In this document: positions 1-5,956 of the stretch, piece by piece
Position numbering within the stretch: position 1 is the stretch's first letter
Layout of the letters: each line of letters opens with the position of its first letter
DNA from: a virus
Strand: one strand, 5' to 3'
Length of the DNA stretch: 64,000 nucleotides
IMG/VR virus record: IMGVR_UViG_3300042319_001462
Coordinates: 1-64,000 of that record
Program-made: the position numbers and the translations under genes
The notes under the pieces: model-generated
What the model saw: the letters and a program-made list of their open reading frames with translations, nothing else
Database searches by the model: none
Told to the model about the DNA's origin: nothing

Positions 1-19
1 ACTCCTCTGCTTTCCGCCA
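1..19 (+). tRNA. 3' end of a tRNA cut by the window edge
   Basis: The first 19 bases read as the end of a T-arm, a 3' acceptor strand (gctttcc), a G discriminator and CCA. The spacing to the next tRNA (7 nt) fits the array. The body of the gene is outside the window, so the isotype is unknown. Confidence 0.5.
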
Positions 20-26
20 AGATTGT

Positions 27-100
27 TCGGGTATAGTGTAATGGTAACACTACAGACTTTGACTCTGTCATTCTAGGTTCGAGCCCTAGTACCCGTGCCA
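27..100 (+). tRNA. tRNA-Gln(TTG), copy 1
   Basis: Cloverleaf with acceptor tcgggta/tacccgt (U1-U72 unpaired), anticodon stem acaga/tctgt with TTG, canonical T-loop ttcgagc, G discriminator and encoded CCA. A second Gln(TTG) lies at 5214. Confidence 0.95.
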
Positions 101-108
101 AATTGAAT

Positions 109-182
109 AGCTCTGTAGTTAAATGGAATAACAGTCGGCTGATAACCGGCAGTCCTGGGATCGTTACCCGGTGGAGCTACCA
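109..182 (+). tRNA. tRNA-Ile(GAT), copy 1, variant T-loop
   Basis: Acceptor agctctg/tggagct with U-G pairs, anticodon arm gtcgg-ctGATaa-ccggc, A discriminator and CCA. The T-loop is atcgtta instead of TTCRANN, so bases 54 and 58 are A and U. Its 3' end overlaps the stop codon of the convergent gene on the - strand. Confidence 0.9.
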
Positions 183-1064
183 GAAACGTCTGCTGAATTT
201 TAATAAGTTTTCTTTACCAGAAATGACTTTGCCCAATGGATAGCTACCATGTGTATCATTGGGAGATTGTCCGAGCCAGGCAGCAAATAAAGGACTGTCA
301 AATAGGTTGTCCCTACCTTGGTCAAGATCAATTGCGATACCGCCACTGATTGTAGGCGGTGGACGTATGTCAAATTGTGCAGGGTCATCATGATCTGCAA
401 ATGCAGTTATAAAGTCTTTTCCCAGTAGATCTTTTTTGATCCACACATCATACCCCGACAATCTGAGATGCTGTTGCATTTCGTCAGGGATTGCAACAGC
501 TGATCCATCTAGAAAAACGTCAACATCTTGGTATTTAGATGACTCAAAAACAAACTCTACTGTTTGTACTTGTCGCAAGAATTCTTGTTTGTGTGGTGTT
601 ATTACATATTCTTCAAGGTAATGAATGCTTTGATTTAACACATTGATGTTGTACATGAATTCATCGTTGGTATAGGGTACAGGGTTAAATTCTTCCTGCC
701 CGTTGTGATGCCATCGATTTCCAAATTCTGTAGCTACTACTGCATATCTGTGTAATCGATTGAGCAATTGTTGTGTGCTCAAATCCAATCTACTCAATTG
801 ATCTTTGGTTACAATTTCCGGTAACGGGCATAGGTAACTGCTGGAGTTAATTGTTTTGATCACGTTCAAAATGCGATCAATTAGTGTGTCAACAGTTTCG
901 TGGCTGCAGGGCTGATAATTGGGCCAGGGCACGTGTCTAGGTGTTAGGCTGTAACAATCAACCATTTGATCATAATGAGTTTTCCAGAAGTGAACAAACT
1001 CAGTGTCAAGTAGTTCGACCAGGACCTGACCGTGCTTGGTCGAAAGTTGTATTTGATTGGTCAT
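177..1064 (-). CDS. Unknown phage protein, paralogue of the gene at 29692-30780
   Basis: A 295-residue protein of unknown function. No catalytic motif is recognised. It resembles the 362-residue protein at 29692-30780: both have an N-terminal FW/KW segment, a middle helix of the type LNQSIxxLE or LDQINTSIQAI, then GYDVWIKKDLLGKDF against GVFVGVNKAVGKHHWEV, FDI in a PP- or GVNP-containing stretch, a segment around W-x-R, and a C-terminal GHP- or GSYPLGKV-like end. I chose the ATG at 1064; an in-frame TTG at 1112 would add 16 residues and neither has a clear ribosome site. It is transcribed against the flanking tRNAs and away from the tRNA promoters at 1121. Confidence 0.75.
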   Translation of the reverse strand: MTNQIQLSTKHGQVLVELLDTEFVHFWKTHYDQMVDCYSLTPRHVPWPNYQPCSHETVDTLIDRILNVIKTINSSSYLCPLPEIVTKDQLSRLDLSTQQLLNRLHRYAVVATEFGNRWHHNGQEEFNPVPYTNDEFMYNINVLNQSIHYLEEYVITPHKQEFLRQVQTVEFVFESSKYQDVDVFLDGSAVAIPDEMQQHLRLSGYDVWIKKDLLGKDFITAFADHDDPAQFDIRPPPTISGGIAIDLDQGRDNLFDSPLFAAWLGQSPNDTHGSYPLGKVISGKENLLKFSRRFW

Positions 1065-1120
1065 GCCTATACTTATAGGGGCGGCCCCGGTAGTGTTGTG
1101 AAAATACAACAAAAATTCAC

Positions 1121-1149
1121 TTGACCGGTAAACGTATTTTTGCTACAAT
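1121..1149 (+). promoter_or_regulatory. sigma70-type promoter P1 of the tRNA array
   Basis: TTGACC at 1121-1126, 17 bp spacer, TACAAT at 1144-1149. It faces the tRNA array and lies just upstream of the divergent gene at 177-1064. It is followed by a small hairpin (gttaa-gaaa-ttaac, 1158-1171). Confidence 0.75.
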
Positions 1150-1217
1150 AGAAACAAGTTAAGAAATTAACTGATGTTGCAAAAACCCTAGAAGTTGTAG
1201 GGACTTTGCAAAACAGA

Positions 1218-1246
1218 TTGACTGGTATTGCACATCGTGTTATACT
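1218..1246 (+). promoter_or_regulatory. sigma70-type promoter P2 of the tRNA array
   Basis: TTGACT at 1218-1223, 17 bp spacer, TATACT at 1241-1246. The sequence after the -10 box repeats that after P1 (agtta-gaaat-taact hairpin at 1254-1268), so the promoter and leader look duplicated. Confidence 0.75.
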
Positions 1247-1271
1247 AGAGACTAGTTAGAAATTAACTAGA

Positions 1272-1284
1272 TGTTCTTTAAAAA
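1272..1284 (+). promoter_or_regulatory. boxA-like antitermination site
   Basis: tgttctttaaaaa resembles the boxA of bacterial rRNA leaders (TGCTCTTTAACA). It lies 25 nt after the P2 -10 box, where boxA sits in rrn leaders. It may let host Nus factors read through the structured array. The match is short. Confidence 0.4.
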
Positions 1285-1537
1285 GTCGAGTTTTCTTGTA
1301 GTAACCCGCAAGGGTTGCTATATTAAAATGTATTAAAGGTTACCTACACCGTTAGGAACTTTGTGCGAGGACAGTGGGGCCGCCCACGCTCAATAGTCAG
1401 AGTTCATGAAGCCGAGCAGTAATGCTCAGAAAAGCGGCGGAGCATGTAGGCAGTAATGACCGTGCAGGCCTATACGAGACGGTCGTATAGGTAGACATAG
1501 ATGCACAATGGTTCCTTTAGTATTTTTTAATATAGTT
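1285..1537 (+). ncRNA. Structured leader RNA of the tRNA array
   Basis: No open frame is supported here, but perfect hairpins are visible: aaccc-gcaa-gggtt (1303-1316), gagca-gtaa-tgctc (1414-1427) and a 9 bp stem cctatacga/tcgtatagg (1469-1491) enclosed by gtgca/tgcac (1462-1506). I recognise no known RNA family; RNase P, 4.5S and riboswitch core motifs were not seen. It could be a stable RNA or a leader that is processed away. Confidence 0.45.
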
Positions 1538-1613
1538 GGTCTTAAAGTGTTCATGGACGCACGACGGCTTGTCACGCCGTAAGAGTGGGGATCGTTACCC
1601 CCTAAGACCGCCA
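1538..1613 (+). tRNA. tRNA-Asp(GTC), variant T-loop
   Basis: Perfect acceptor ggtctta/taagacc, D-stem gtgt/gcac, anticodon arm acggc-ttGTCac-gccgt, G discriminator (expected for Asp) and CCA. The T-loop is atcgtta, giving A54 and U58. Confidence 0.93.
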
Positions 1614-1954
1614 AGTTTTGAGAGTGTCAGCAAGTGAAGTCACGTTATGCAGTATTCTTCGAAGGTACTGAGTAATAGAAGGCAAGCGGGTTCGACTCCC
1701 GGCTGATCGGAAGATCGGTGTAGCATGGTTACCACGCTGGATGAATCCCAAGTGACGTACCGAACCCCGTCCGGACTTGTTAAATCGGGTGAATGGTGCC
1801 TATAACAGGGTGGCACTACTCTCAAATTCATTTTTGAAACTGCATCGCCTGGATACTTCCCTCATTGAGGCACTAGGTCCTGCAACAGCAGTTTCTCTTT
1901 TTAACACGGCCCTGTTTGGTTGCTTGACTGGACTACTTCAGGGTTTTTCTTTAC
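1614..1954 (+). ncRNA. Structured spacer with a tRNA-like remnant (1626-1707)
   Basis: A 341 nt stretch without a supported gene. Bases 1626-1707 look like a damaged tRNA: acceptor gtcagc/gctgat, an arm gtatt-cttcgaa-ggtac whose loop equals that of tRNA-Arg(TCG), and a T-arm cggg-ttcgact-cccg, but no CCA and a poor D-arm. A second partial D-arm-like piece lies near 1725-1745. Further hairpins are gtgcc/ggcac (1796-1816) and ccctg/caggg (1910-1943), the latter followed by five T, which could act as a weak terminator. Confidence 0.4.
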
Positions 1955-2029
1955 GCTGGGTTCGTCTATCGGTTAGGACACAAGCCTTTCACGTTTGTAA
2001 GACGGGTTCGATTCCCGTACCCAGTACCA
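1955..2029 (+). tRNA. tRNA-Glu(TTC)
   Basis: Acceptor gctgggt/acccagt, anticodon arm caagc-ctTTCac-gtttg, canonical T-loop ttcgatt with stem gacgg-type pairing, A discriminator and CCA. Confidence 0.93.
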
Positions 2030-2033
2030 CTTT

Positions 2034-2122
2034 GGAGATGCGGCTACGATGGTGGAGTGGCCCCGGACTGTAAATCCGGTACTTAAGAAACGCAATAGGT
2101 TCGAATCCTATCATCTCCACCA
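2034..2122 (+). tRNA. tRNA-Tyr(GTA)
   Basis: Class II tRNA of 89 nt with acceptor ggagatg/catctcc, anticodon arm cggactGTAaatccg, a long variable arm, T-loop ttcgaat, A discriminator and CCA. It starts 4 nt after tRNA-Glu. Confidence 0.95.
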
Positions 2123-2345
2123 GAACGTTCCGGGTGTCTCCGGATAGTGTGACCCACACGATGAGAAGTACTGTGACAAGTACGGGTGGTAGTCTTCGAA
2201 CCCAAAGGCCGCTAGCAATGCGATAACGGTCCCTGTCGGGAAGCGGGTGGAAGGTACGTGTGATGAAAAACTAATTGGTGAGTGAAAACTTGCTGACCAA
2301 ATTTCTGATGTACTACAATTACCGCCGGGGGATGCAGAGCAATAT
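2123..2345 (+). ncRNA. Structured spacer RNA between tRNA-Tyr and tRNA-Cys
   Basis: No gene is supported in this 223 nt gap. Hairpins with perfect stems are gtact/agtac (2168-2183), ccgct/agcgg (2209-2246) with an inner tccc/ggga, and ttggt/accaa (2275-2300) with an inner agt-gaaa-act. I cannot assign a family. Confidence 0.4.
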
Positions 2346-2422
2346 GTAGGTGTGTCGCTGAATGGTTAGGCCGCGGATTGCAAATCCGTTTTATGCAAGT
2401 TCGATCCTTGTCACCTACTCCA
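2346..2422 (+). tRNA. tRNA-Cys(GCA)
   Basis: Perfect acceptor gtaggtg/cacctac, anticodon arm ggattGCAaatcc, T-loop ttcgatc, U discriminator (expected for Cys) and CCA. Confidence 0.95.
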
Positions 2423-2431
2423 AATTTTTAT

Positions 2432-2507
2432 TCCGCAGTAGCTCAGTTGGTAGAGTAGAAGACTGTTAATCTTTTGGTCCCTGGTTCGAGCCCAGGCTGT
2501 GGAGCCA
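2432..2507 (+). tRNA. tRNA-Asn(GTT), copy 1, canonical T-loop
   Basis: Acceptor tccgcag/ctgtgga, anticodon GTT in a well paired arm, T-loop ttcgagc, G discriminator and CCA. A second Asn tRNA with a variant T-loop lies at 2885. Confidence 0.95.
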
Positions 2508-2513
2508 ATTTTA

Positions 2514-2535
2514 TTTGCTATTTGCAAATAGCAAA
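2514..2535 (+). repeat. 22 bp perfect palindrome between tRNAs
   Basis: A self-complementary sequence (left arm tttgctatttg, right arm caaatagcaaa) fills the gap before tRNA-Gly(GCC). In RNA it forms an 11 bp hairpin with almost no loop, a possible processing signal. Confidence 0.7.
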
Positions 2536-2536
2536 T

Positions 2537-2610
2537 GCGTGGTTAGTTTAATGGTAGAACCAGACGTTGCCAACGTTTAAGCAAGAGTTCGATTCTCTTA
2601 CCCCGCACCA
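2537..2610 (+). tRNA. tRNA-Gly(GCC)
   Basis: Acceptor gcgtggt/accccgc with one mismatch at pair 4-69, anticodon arm agacg-ttGCCaa-cgttt, T-loop ttcgatt, A discriminator (Gly usually has U) and CCA. Confidence 0.88.
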
Positions 2611-2618
2611 GTTTTATT

Positions 2619-2692
2619 GCTCTCATAGTATAAAGGCATTACACTACATTGGTAATGTAGCAACCCAGGATCGTTACCTGGTGAGAGCACCA
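2619..2692 (+). tRNA. tRNA-Thr(GGT), variant T-loop
   Basis: Perfect acceptor gctctca/tgagagc, anticodon arm ctaca-ttGGTaa-tgtag, perfect T-stem ccagg/cctgg around loop atcgtta, A discriminator and CCA. Confidence 0.93.
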
Positions 2693-2697
2693 GTTTT

Positions 2698-2772
2698 TGG
2701 CCTTTGGTGAAATGGATATCATCCTTGTCTTCGAAACAAGGGGTGGGAGTTCGATCCTCTCAAGGCCAGCCA
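2698..2772 (+). tRNA. tRNA-Arg(TCG)
   Basis: Perfect acceptor tggcctt/aaggcca, anticodon arm cttgt-ctTCGaa-acaag, T-loop ttcgatc, G discriminator and CCA. Confidence 0.95.
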
Positions 2773-2785
2773 TTTTGTAAGTTTT

Positions 2786-2875
2786 GGAACGGTCCTATAA
2801 TGGTATTAGAGCAGATTGCTAATCTGTCGCTCGGCGTAATCCGGGTTCTCGGTTCGAGTCCGAGTCGTTCCGCCA
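2786..2875 (+). tRNA. tRNA-Ser(GCT)
   Basis: Class II tRNA of 90 nt. Acceptor ggaacgg/tcgttcc, anticodon arm cagattGCTaatctg, long variable arm, T-loop ttcgagt, G discriminator (expected for Ser) and CCA. Confidence 0.95.
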
Positions 2876-2884
2876 AAATTTTAT

Positions 2885-2963
2885 TCCGCAGAACCCGAGC
2901 ATGGTGCATGGGCTTGACTGTTAATCAATGATTAGCTGGGATCGTTACCCAGATGCGGAGCCA
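2885..2963 (+). tRNA. tRNA-Asn(GTT), copy 2, variant T-loop
   Basis: Acceptor tccgcag/atgcgga (pair 7-66 mismatched), anticodon GTT with stem ttga/tcaa, perfect T-stem ctggg/cccag around loop atcgtta, unusually long D-arm, G discriminator and CCA. Its CCA is also the 5' end of the helix of the next spacer RNA. Confidence 0.85.
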
Positions 2964-3048
2964 TTATAGAAACACATACAGATCCGCCCGATAGTAAGGG
3001 AGATAGCGACTAACGTTGAAGGACTGTTTAAGTGTGTTTCTATAATGG
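2961..3048 (+). ncRNA. Spacer RNA closed by a 16 bp helix between two tRNAs
   Basis: Bases 2961-2976 are perfectly complementary to 3033-3048. The left arm begins with the CCA of tRNA-Asn and the right arm ends with the first GG of tRNA-Ala, so the helix spans both tRNA ends. An inner pairing acag..tcc/gga-ctgt extends the stem. The arms match those of the element at 5593-5696. The function is unknown; a role in processing both tRNA ends is inferred. Confidence 0.65.
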
Positions 3049-3121
3049 GGGCAGTAGAGGGCTACGGCGGATCCTTGCAAGATTCGTGTCTAGATCGGTT
3101 CGATACCGACGGTCTCCACCA
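3047..3121 (+). tRNA. tRNA-Ala(TGC)
   Basis: Anticodon arm ggatc-cttgcaa-gattc gives TGC. Acceptor gggggca pairs with ggtctcc with two G-U pairs and one mismatch, T-loop ttcgata, A discriminator and CCA. The first two bases are shared with the spacer helix upstream. Confidence 0.85.
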
Positions 3122-3128
3122 AGTTTAT

Positions 3129-3204
3129 CTCTCTAAAGCGTTATCTGGTTGCGTACACGGTTTGGGGCCGTGTGGTCAAGGTTCGAATCCTTGTAGGGAG
3201 ACCA
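3129..3204 (+). tRNA. tRNA-Pro(TGG), copy 1
   Basis: Acceptor ctctcta/tagggag, anticodon arm cacgg-ttTGGgg-ccgtg, T-loop ttcgaat, A discriminator and CCA. A second Pro(TGG) of different sequence lies at 6111. Confidence 0.93.
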
Positions 3205-3210
3205 AATACT

Positions 3211-3285
3211 CCGGCGTTCGTTCAACGGATAGGACATGATTCTTCTAAAGTCATTATAGGGGTTCGATTCCTCTACGCCGGGCCA
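3211..3285 (+). tRNA. tRNA-Arg(TCT)
   Basis: Perfect acceptor ccggcgt/acgccgg, anticodon arm tgatt-ctTCTaa-agtca, T-loop ttcgatt, G discriminator and CCA. Its last base abuts the stop codon of the convergent radical SAM gene. Confidence 0.95.
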
Positions 3286-4263
3286 TTATGAACATTGAGA
3301 CAAACAGGTTGGATGTACTGTCTTGGCGCTGGACAGCGATGTTGCTAGATTATGCACAAAGAAGTCACTTGTTAATATGTCAGCAATGTTGTGCTGATTG
3401 ATATCAATTGAATCCACATGCTGTATAATGCGCTGCCACAACTGTGCAGATATATCGCGTTGCCAAGACAAGCCACTGGTCATGCAACAAGGAATCACAT
3501 GCCCTTTGTGGTTTATGTAAATTCTACCACTGTTGATCCAGGAACAAGATGGTTTGGTAAATTGTTGTTGTTTGACTTTGTCAAGCGCCACAATATAATC
3601 CTTGGTACGAGTAGAATCAGCTGTGTCACTCATTTCAATATCGTGTGAGTACTCACCGTTGATCTTTACCGGCCAAATTGGATTATCCCAAAAGTTTCTA
3701 TTGGTTGATTGTGTTTGAAAATCAGCAAACCCCATGCTAGCGGCAAGTTCTTGTGCTTGCGCCACTTGGTGCTGATTGTGTTTGAACACAAGAAATTTCC
3801 ACGTGGCACGACCGCCTGCATTGATGTATGCCCGGGCGTTGCGCATGATTTTATCAAAATCAGCATTGATTCTGTATGTTGCATTGGTGTCAGCTAATCC
3901 GTCAATTGAAAAAACAACTGTCAAGTTGGGAATGGTTGCAAGATTTGCCCACCAGGTTGTGGATCGCATGCTACCGTTGGTGTATGCAACAATTGACTCC
4001 ACACTTGAGCAGTGCCTAAAAAAGCTTTCGGCACGTGGATGCATCATGATATCACCGTAGTCGCCTTCAAACACAATGTGTTTGAGGTTTGGCAACTGAG
4101 ACAGTACAAAGTTTTGTTCAAATGCTTCAAAGTCCAAATGGTCAGGCACTAGAAACTTGTTTAAGAATCCTTCCTGATCGTATCTAGGACACTGTGGGCA
4201 ATGCAAATTGCAATGCGATGTAGCTTCTACTACAACTCCGGTCACTTGTTCAGCAACAATCAT
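3286..4263 (-). CDS. Radical SAM protein with SPASM-like C terminus
   Basis: A 325-residue radical SAM enzyme. The 4Fe-4S motif CNLHCPQC is at Cys18, Cys22 and Cys25. A C-terminal cysteine group (around PSCSW and PCCMTSG, about 250-275) suggests an auxiliary cluster as in SPASM proteins that modify peptides or sugars. I chose the ATG at 4263 because it overlaps the upstream stop as TAATG and has GGAG 8 nt before it; an in-frame start 7 codons earlier has less support. It is translationally coupled to the gene at 4263-4694 and is not part of the five-gene radical SAM cluster at 30-39 kb. The substrate is unknown. Confidence 0.85.
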   Translation of the reverse strand: MIVAEQVTGVVVEATSHCNLHCPQCPRYDQEGFLNKFLVPDHLDFEAFEQNFVLSQLPNLKHIVFEGDYGDIMMHPRAESFFRHCSSVESIVAYTNGSMRSTTWWANLATIPNLTVVFSIDGLADTNATYRINADFDKIMRNARAYINAGGRATWKFLVFKHNQHQVAQAQELAASMGFADFQTQSTNRNFWDNPIWPVKINGEYSHDIEMSDTADSTRTKDYIVALDKVKQQQFTKPSCSWINSGRIYINHKGHVIPCCMTSGLSWQRDISAQLWQRIIQHVDSIDINQHNIADILTSDFFVHNLATSLSSAKTVHPTCLSQCS

Positions 4264-4694
4264 TAACAATTCTCCAATAACCAAATGTGAATTGGAGTAT
4301 AAAAATCAATTGTTACTGTGCCGTTGCAGCCCATGATTCCGTAGAATTCGTCTGTAAACTCAGGCTGTGTTCCGTTGAAATCGTGAGTGTAGCATTTTTT
4401 ACCTTTTGCATAGAGATCAGTAATATCTATGCCATCAAATGTTATATGTTCAACGAGTACTGTGCAGTCCGAGACTATGAGGTTGTTGCTGTCAACCACT
4501 GTGTGCGTTTGATTTTTGCCATGCATGGTCACAGTTAACACATGGTCTTGTGAAATATCACTTTCATCAAGTTCATGTTCAAAAGTCCATTTTTGGTCAC
4601 AAACCAAGGTAGACAACAAATGACCATTTAAGGATACATCAATTTTGATGTCTTGACAAACTTGGGTGGGATTGATTGTTAGGGAAATTAGCAT
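4263..4694 (-). CDS. Unknown small protein coupled to a radical SAM gene
   Basis: A 143-residue protein rich in Thr, Val and Ile in alternating patterns, which suggests a beta-sandwich. It has six cysteines and no recognisable motif. The stop overlaps the start of the radical SAM gene (TAATG), so the two are probably made together and this could be its substrate or partner (inference). The ATG at 4694 is used; a TTG one codon earlier is possible and neither has a clear ribosome site. Confidence 0.7.
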   Translation of the reverse strand: MLISLTINPTQVCQDIKIDVSLNGHLLSTLVCDQKWTFEHELDESDISQDHVLTVTMHGKNQTHTVVDSNNLIVSDCTVLVEHITFDGIDITDLYAKGKKCYTHDFNGTQPEFTDEFYGIMGCNGTVTIDFYTPIHIWLLENC

Positions 4695-4772
4695 CAAGAA
4701 TACTTATGCTGTAGCCGAGCCCATGCTGAGTTTAATGTTATTGTAATACAAAAATAGATATATAAGGATATT

Positions 4773-5207
4773 ATGTTACATCTAATTAAATCAGCCGCTG
4801 ACTCATTTCTTGAGTTTATTGCACAAGATCCTGTGCGCCCACACATACCAACTTCTTCAAGAGTTGGTGAAAACAGAGACATTTTTGTTGCTCGCAAAAA
4901 TGACTCAACTGCCCGCGCAATCACTTGCGTGAGCTACCAGTCAATTGTGCCCGAAAGTGAAAGCCAATTGTTTACTCCTTCCCAAGAGCCAATTGTTGTG
5001 GTTTTCTACACCATTTGGAGCTACGAAGCAGGAGCAGGACGAGACTTGATCTTTGAAGCAAGAGACTGGATTCAAAAAAACAAGCCAGGTATTCAACGGT
5101 TTGTTACACTGAGTCCGCCCACTGAGATGGCCCGTAGGTTCCATATCAAAAATGGTGCCAAGGTTTACCGTACCAACACAGACACAGTAAACTACGAGTA
5201 CCTGTAG
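4773..5207 (+). CDS. GNAT-like N-acetyltransferase
   Basis: A 144-residue protein with the size and pattern of a phage GNAT acyltransferase: two beta strands (ITCVSYQ and IVVVFYTIW), then AGAGRDLIFEARDWI at about 85-99, which fits the acetyl-CoA pyrophosphate loop and helix, then a C-terminal KxFHIKNGAKVYRT-like strand-turn. The start has AAGGA 7 nt upstream. It stands alone between the divergent radical SAM pair and tRNA-Gln. The acceptor is unknown. The GNAT call rests on pattern only. Confidence 0.65.
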   Translation: MLHLIKSAADSFLEFIAQDPVRPHIPTSSRVGENRDIFVARKNDSTARAITCVSYQSIVPESESQLFTPSQEPIVVVFYTIWSYEAGAGRDLIFEARDWIQKNKPGIQRFVTLSPPTEMARRFHIKNGAKVYRTNTDTVNYEYL

Positions 5208-5213
5208 TTTTGT

Positions 5214-5291
5214 TGGGGATTCGCCAAGTTGGTCCAAGGCACCGGATTTTGATTCCGGCATTCCTAGGTTCGAATCCTAGATCCTCAGCCA
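5214..5291 (+). tRNA. tRNA-Gln(TTG), copy 2
   Basis: Acceptor tggggat/atcctca, anticodon arm ccggattTTGattccgg, T-loop ttcgaat, G discriminator and CCA. The sequence differs from the Gln tRNA at 27-100 but the anticodon is the same. Confidence 0.95.
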
Positions 5292-5299
5292 CAAATGAC

Positions 5300-5328
5300 T
5301 TGACAACAAATGACATTTGTCGTATAAT
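5300..5328 (+). promoter_or_regulatory. Consensus sigma70 promoter
   Basis: TTGACA at 5300-5305, 17 bp spacer (starting acaaatg), TATAAT at 5323-5328. A perfect match to the consensus. It drives the Lys-Lys-Met-Thr-Gly tRNA group. Confidence 0.85.
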
Positions 5329-5346
5329 ATGTTTTTACTAAGGAAA

Positions 5347-5439
5347 ATGACATGAAACGTTCAGCGAAACGATAGTGTCATCCTAGACCCCCGTATGGTC
5401 CTGGATGGCACGTAAAAGACAATTCTTTACGATCCATCC
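5347..5439 (+). ncRNA. Structured leader before tRNA-Lys, with a 7-codon frame
   Basis: After the promoter, AAGGA precedes a tiny frame (5352-5375, MKRSAKR). The region folds: atgaca/tgtcat (5347-5381), then ggatgg/ccatcc (5403-5439) enclosing cgtaaa/tttacg (5411-5431). The last stem uses the first two bases of tRNA-Lys(CTT). Whether the small frame is translated is unknown. Confidence 0.4.
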
Positions 5440-5514
5440 CTTCAAGATGTTACTGGTTAGCATACCGGACTCTTAATCCGAGAAGTCTGAGTTCGAATCT
5501 CAGTGGAGGGACCA
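5438..5514 (+). tRNA. tRNA-Lys(CTT)
   Basis: Acceptor cccttca/tggaggg, anticodon arm cggactCTTaatccg, T-loop ttcgaat, A discriminator and CCA. The CTT anticodon complements the TTT tRNA 4 nt downstream. Confidence 0.93.
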
Positions 5515-5517
5515 TAT

Positions 5518-5595
5518 GGGGGTATAGTGTTAACGGTTTAGCACAGCAGACTTTTAATCTGCCAGGTCAGGGTTCGAATCCCTGTGCCCCTACCA
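5518..5595 (+). tRNA. tRNA-Lys(TTT)
   Basis: Acceptor gggggta/tgcccct, anticodon arm gcagactTTTaatctgc, T-loop ttcgaat, A discriminator and CCA. The CCA is the start of the spacer helix that follows. Confidence 0.95.
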
Positions 5596-5696
5596 TATAA
5601 AAACACATTAACCAGTATCGTAGCAGTACTGCTGGTGCTACGGGATTTAGTGGGTTCGATCCCCACAGCCAGGTTCGTTAGTGTGTTTCTATATGG
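5593..5696 (+). ncRNA. Spacer RNA with long closing helix and a T-arm-like hairpin
   Basis: Bases 5593-5612 pair with 5677-5696 with one mismatch and one G-U pair, again using the CCA of the upstream tRNA and the GG of the downstream tRNA. The arms share AAACACA and TGTGTTTCTATA with the element at 2961. Inside are a 7 bp stem cgtagca/tgctacg (5620-5642) and a perfect T-arm mimic gtggg-ttcgatc-cccac (5650-5666). A closed stem carrying tRNA-like arms resembles bacterial Y RNA; this is a comparison, not a match I could test. Confidence 0.65.
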
Positions 5697-5769
5697 TGAT
5701 ATGACGTAGATGGATGCGTACCGCCCTCATAAGGCGAGGAGAGTGGATCATTCCCACTTATCACTACCA
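5695..5769 (+). tRNA. tRNA-Met or tRNA-Ile2 (CAT), variant T-loop
   Basis: Acceptor ggtgata/tatcact, anticodon CAT, perfect T-stem agtgg/ccact around loop atcattc (A54, U58), A discriminator and CCA. The three G-C pairs of initiator tRNA are absent. Both Ile tRNAs in the window have GAT, so this could be the lysidine-type Ile2 that reads AUA. Confidence 0.88.
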
Positions 5770-5786
5770 GGATATATAGTAAAGAT

Positions 5787-5860
5787 GCCCTATTAGTATA
5801 ATGGTATTACACCTGTTTTGTAATCAGGTTACGGCAGTTCGATTCTGTCATGGGGCACCA
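5787..5860 (+). tRNA. tRNA-Thr(TGT)
   Basis: Acceptor gccctat/atggggc, anticodon stem cctg/cagg with TGT (a T-T mismatch closes the loop), T-loop ttcgatt, A discriminator and CCA. Confidence 0.92.
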
Positions 5861-5868
5861 AAAACCAA

Positions 5869-5942
5869 GCGGGGTTAGTTTAGTGGCAAAACGCTATCCT
5901 TCCAAGTTAGAGTTGCGAGTTCGATTCTCGCACCCCGCTCCA
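5869..5942 (+). tRNA. tRNA-Gly(TCC)
   Basis: Perfect acceptor gcggggt/accccgc, loop ctTCCaa, T-loop ttcgatt, U discriminator (expected for Gly) and CCA. Confidence 0.94.
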
Positions 5943-5956
5943 TTCAAGGATACAAT

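Noticed and set aside
1285-1537. RNase P RNA, SRP RNA or group I intron in the leader
   Set aside because: None of the core motifs of these RNAs could be found by eye.
1711-1785. Possible tRNA-Phe (GAA in a loop near 1745)
   Set aside because: The anticodon stem has only three pairs, there is no T-loop and no acceptor match or CCA.
1777-2073. 98-codon frame on the + strand
   Set aside because: It runs through tRNA-Glu and into tRNA-Tyr and has no ribosome site.
2704-2931. 75-codon frame across three tRNAs
   Set aside because: It is translated tRNA sequence (Arg, Ser, Asn); the tRNA folds explain the conservation.
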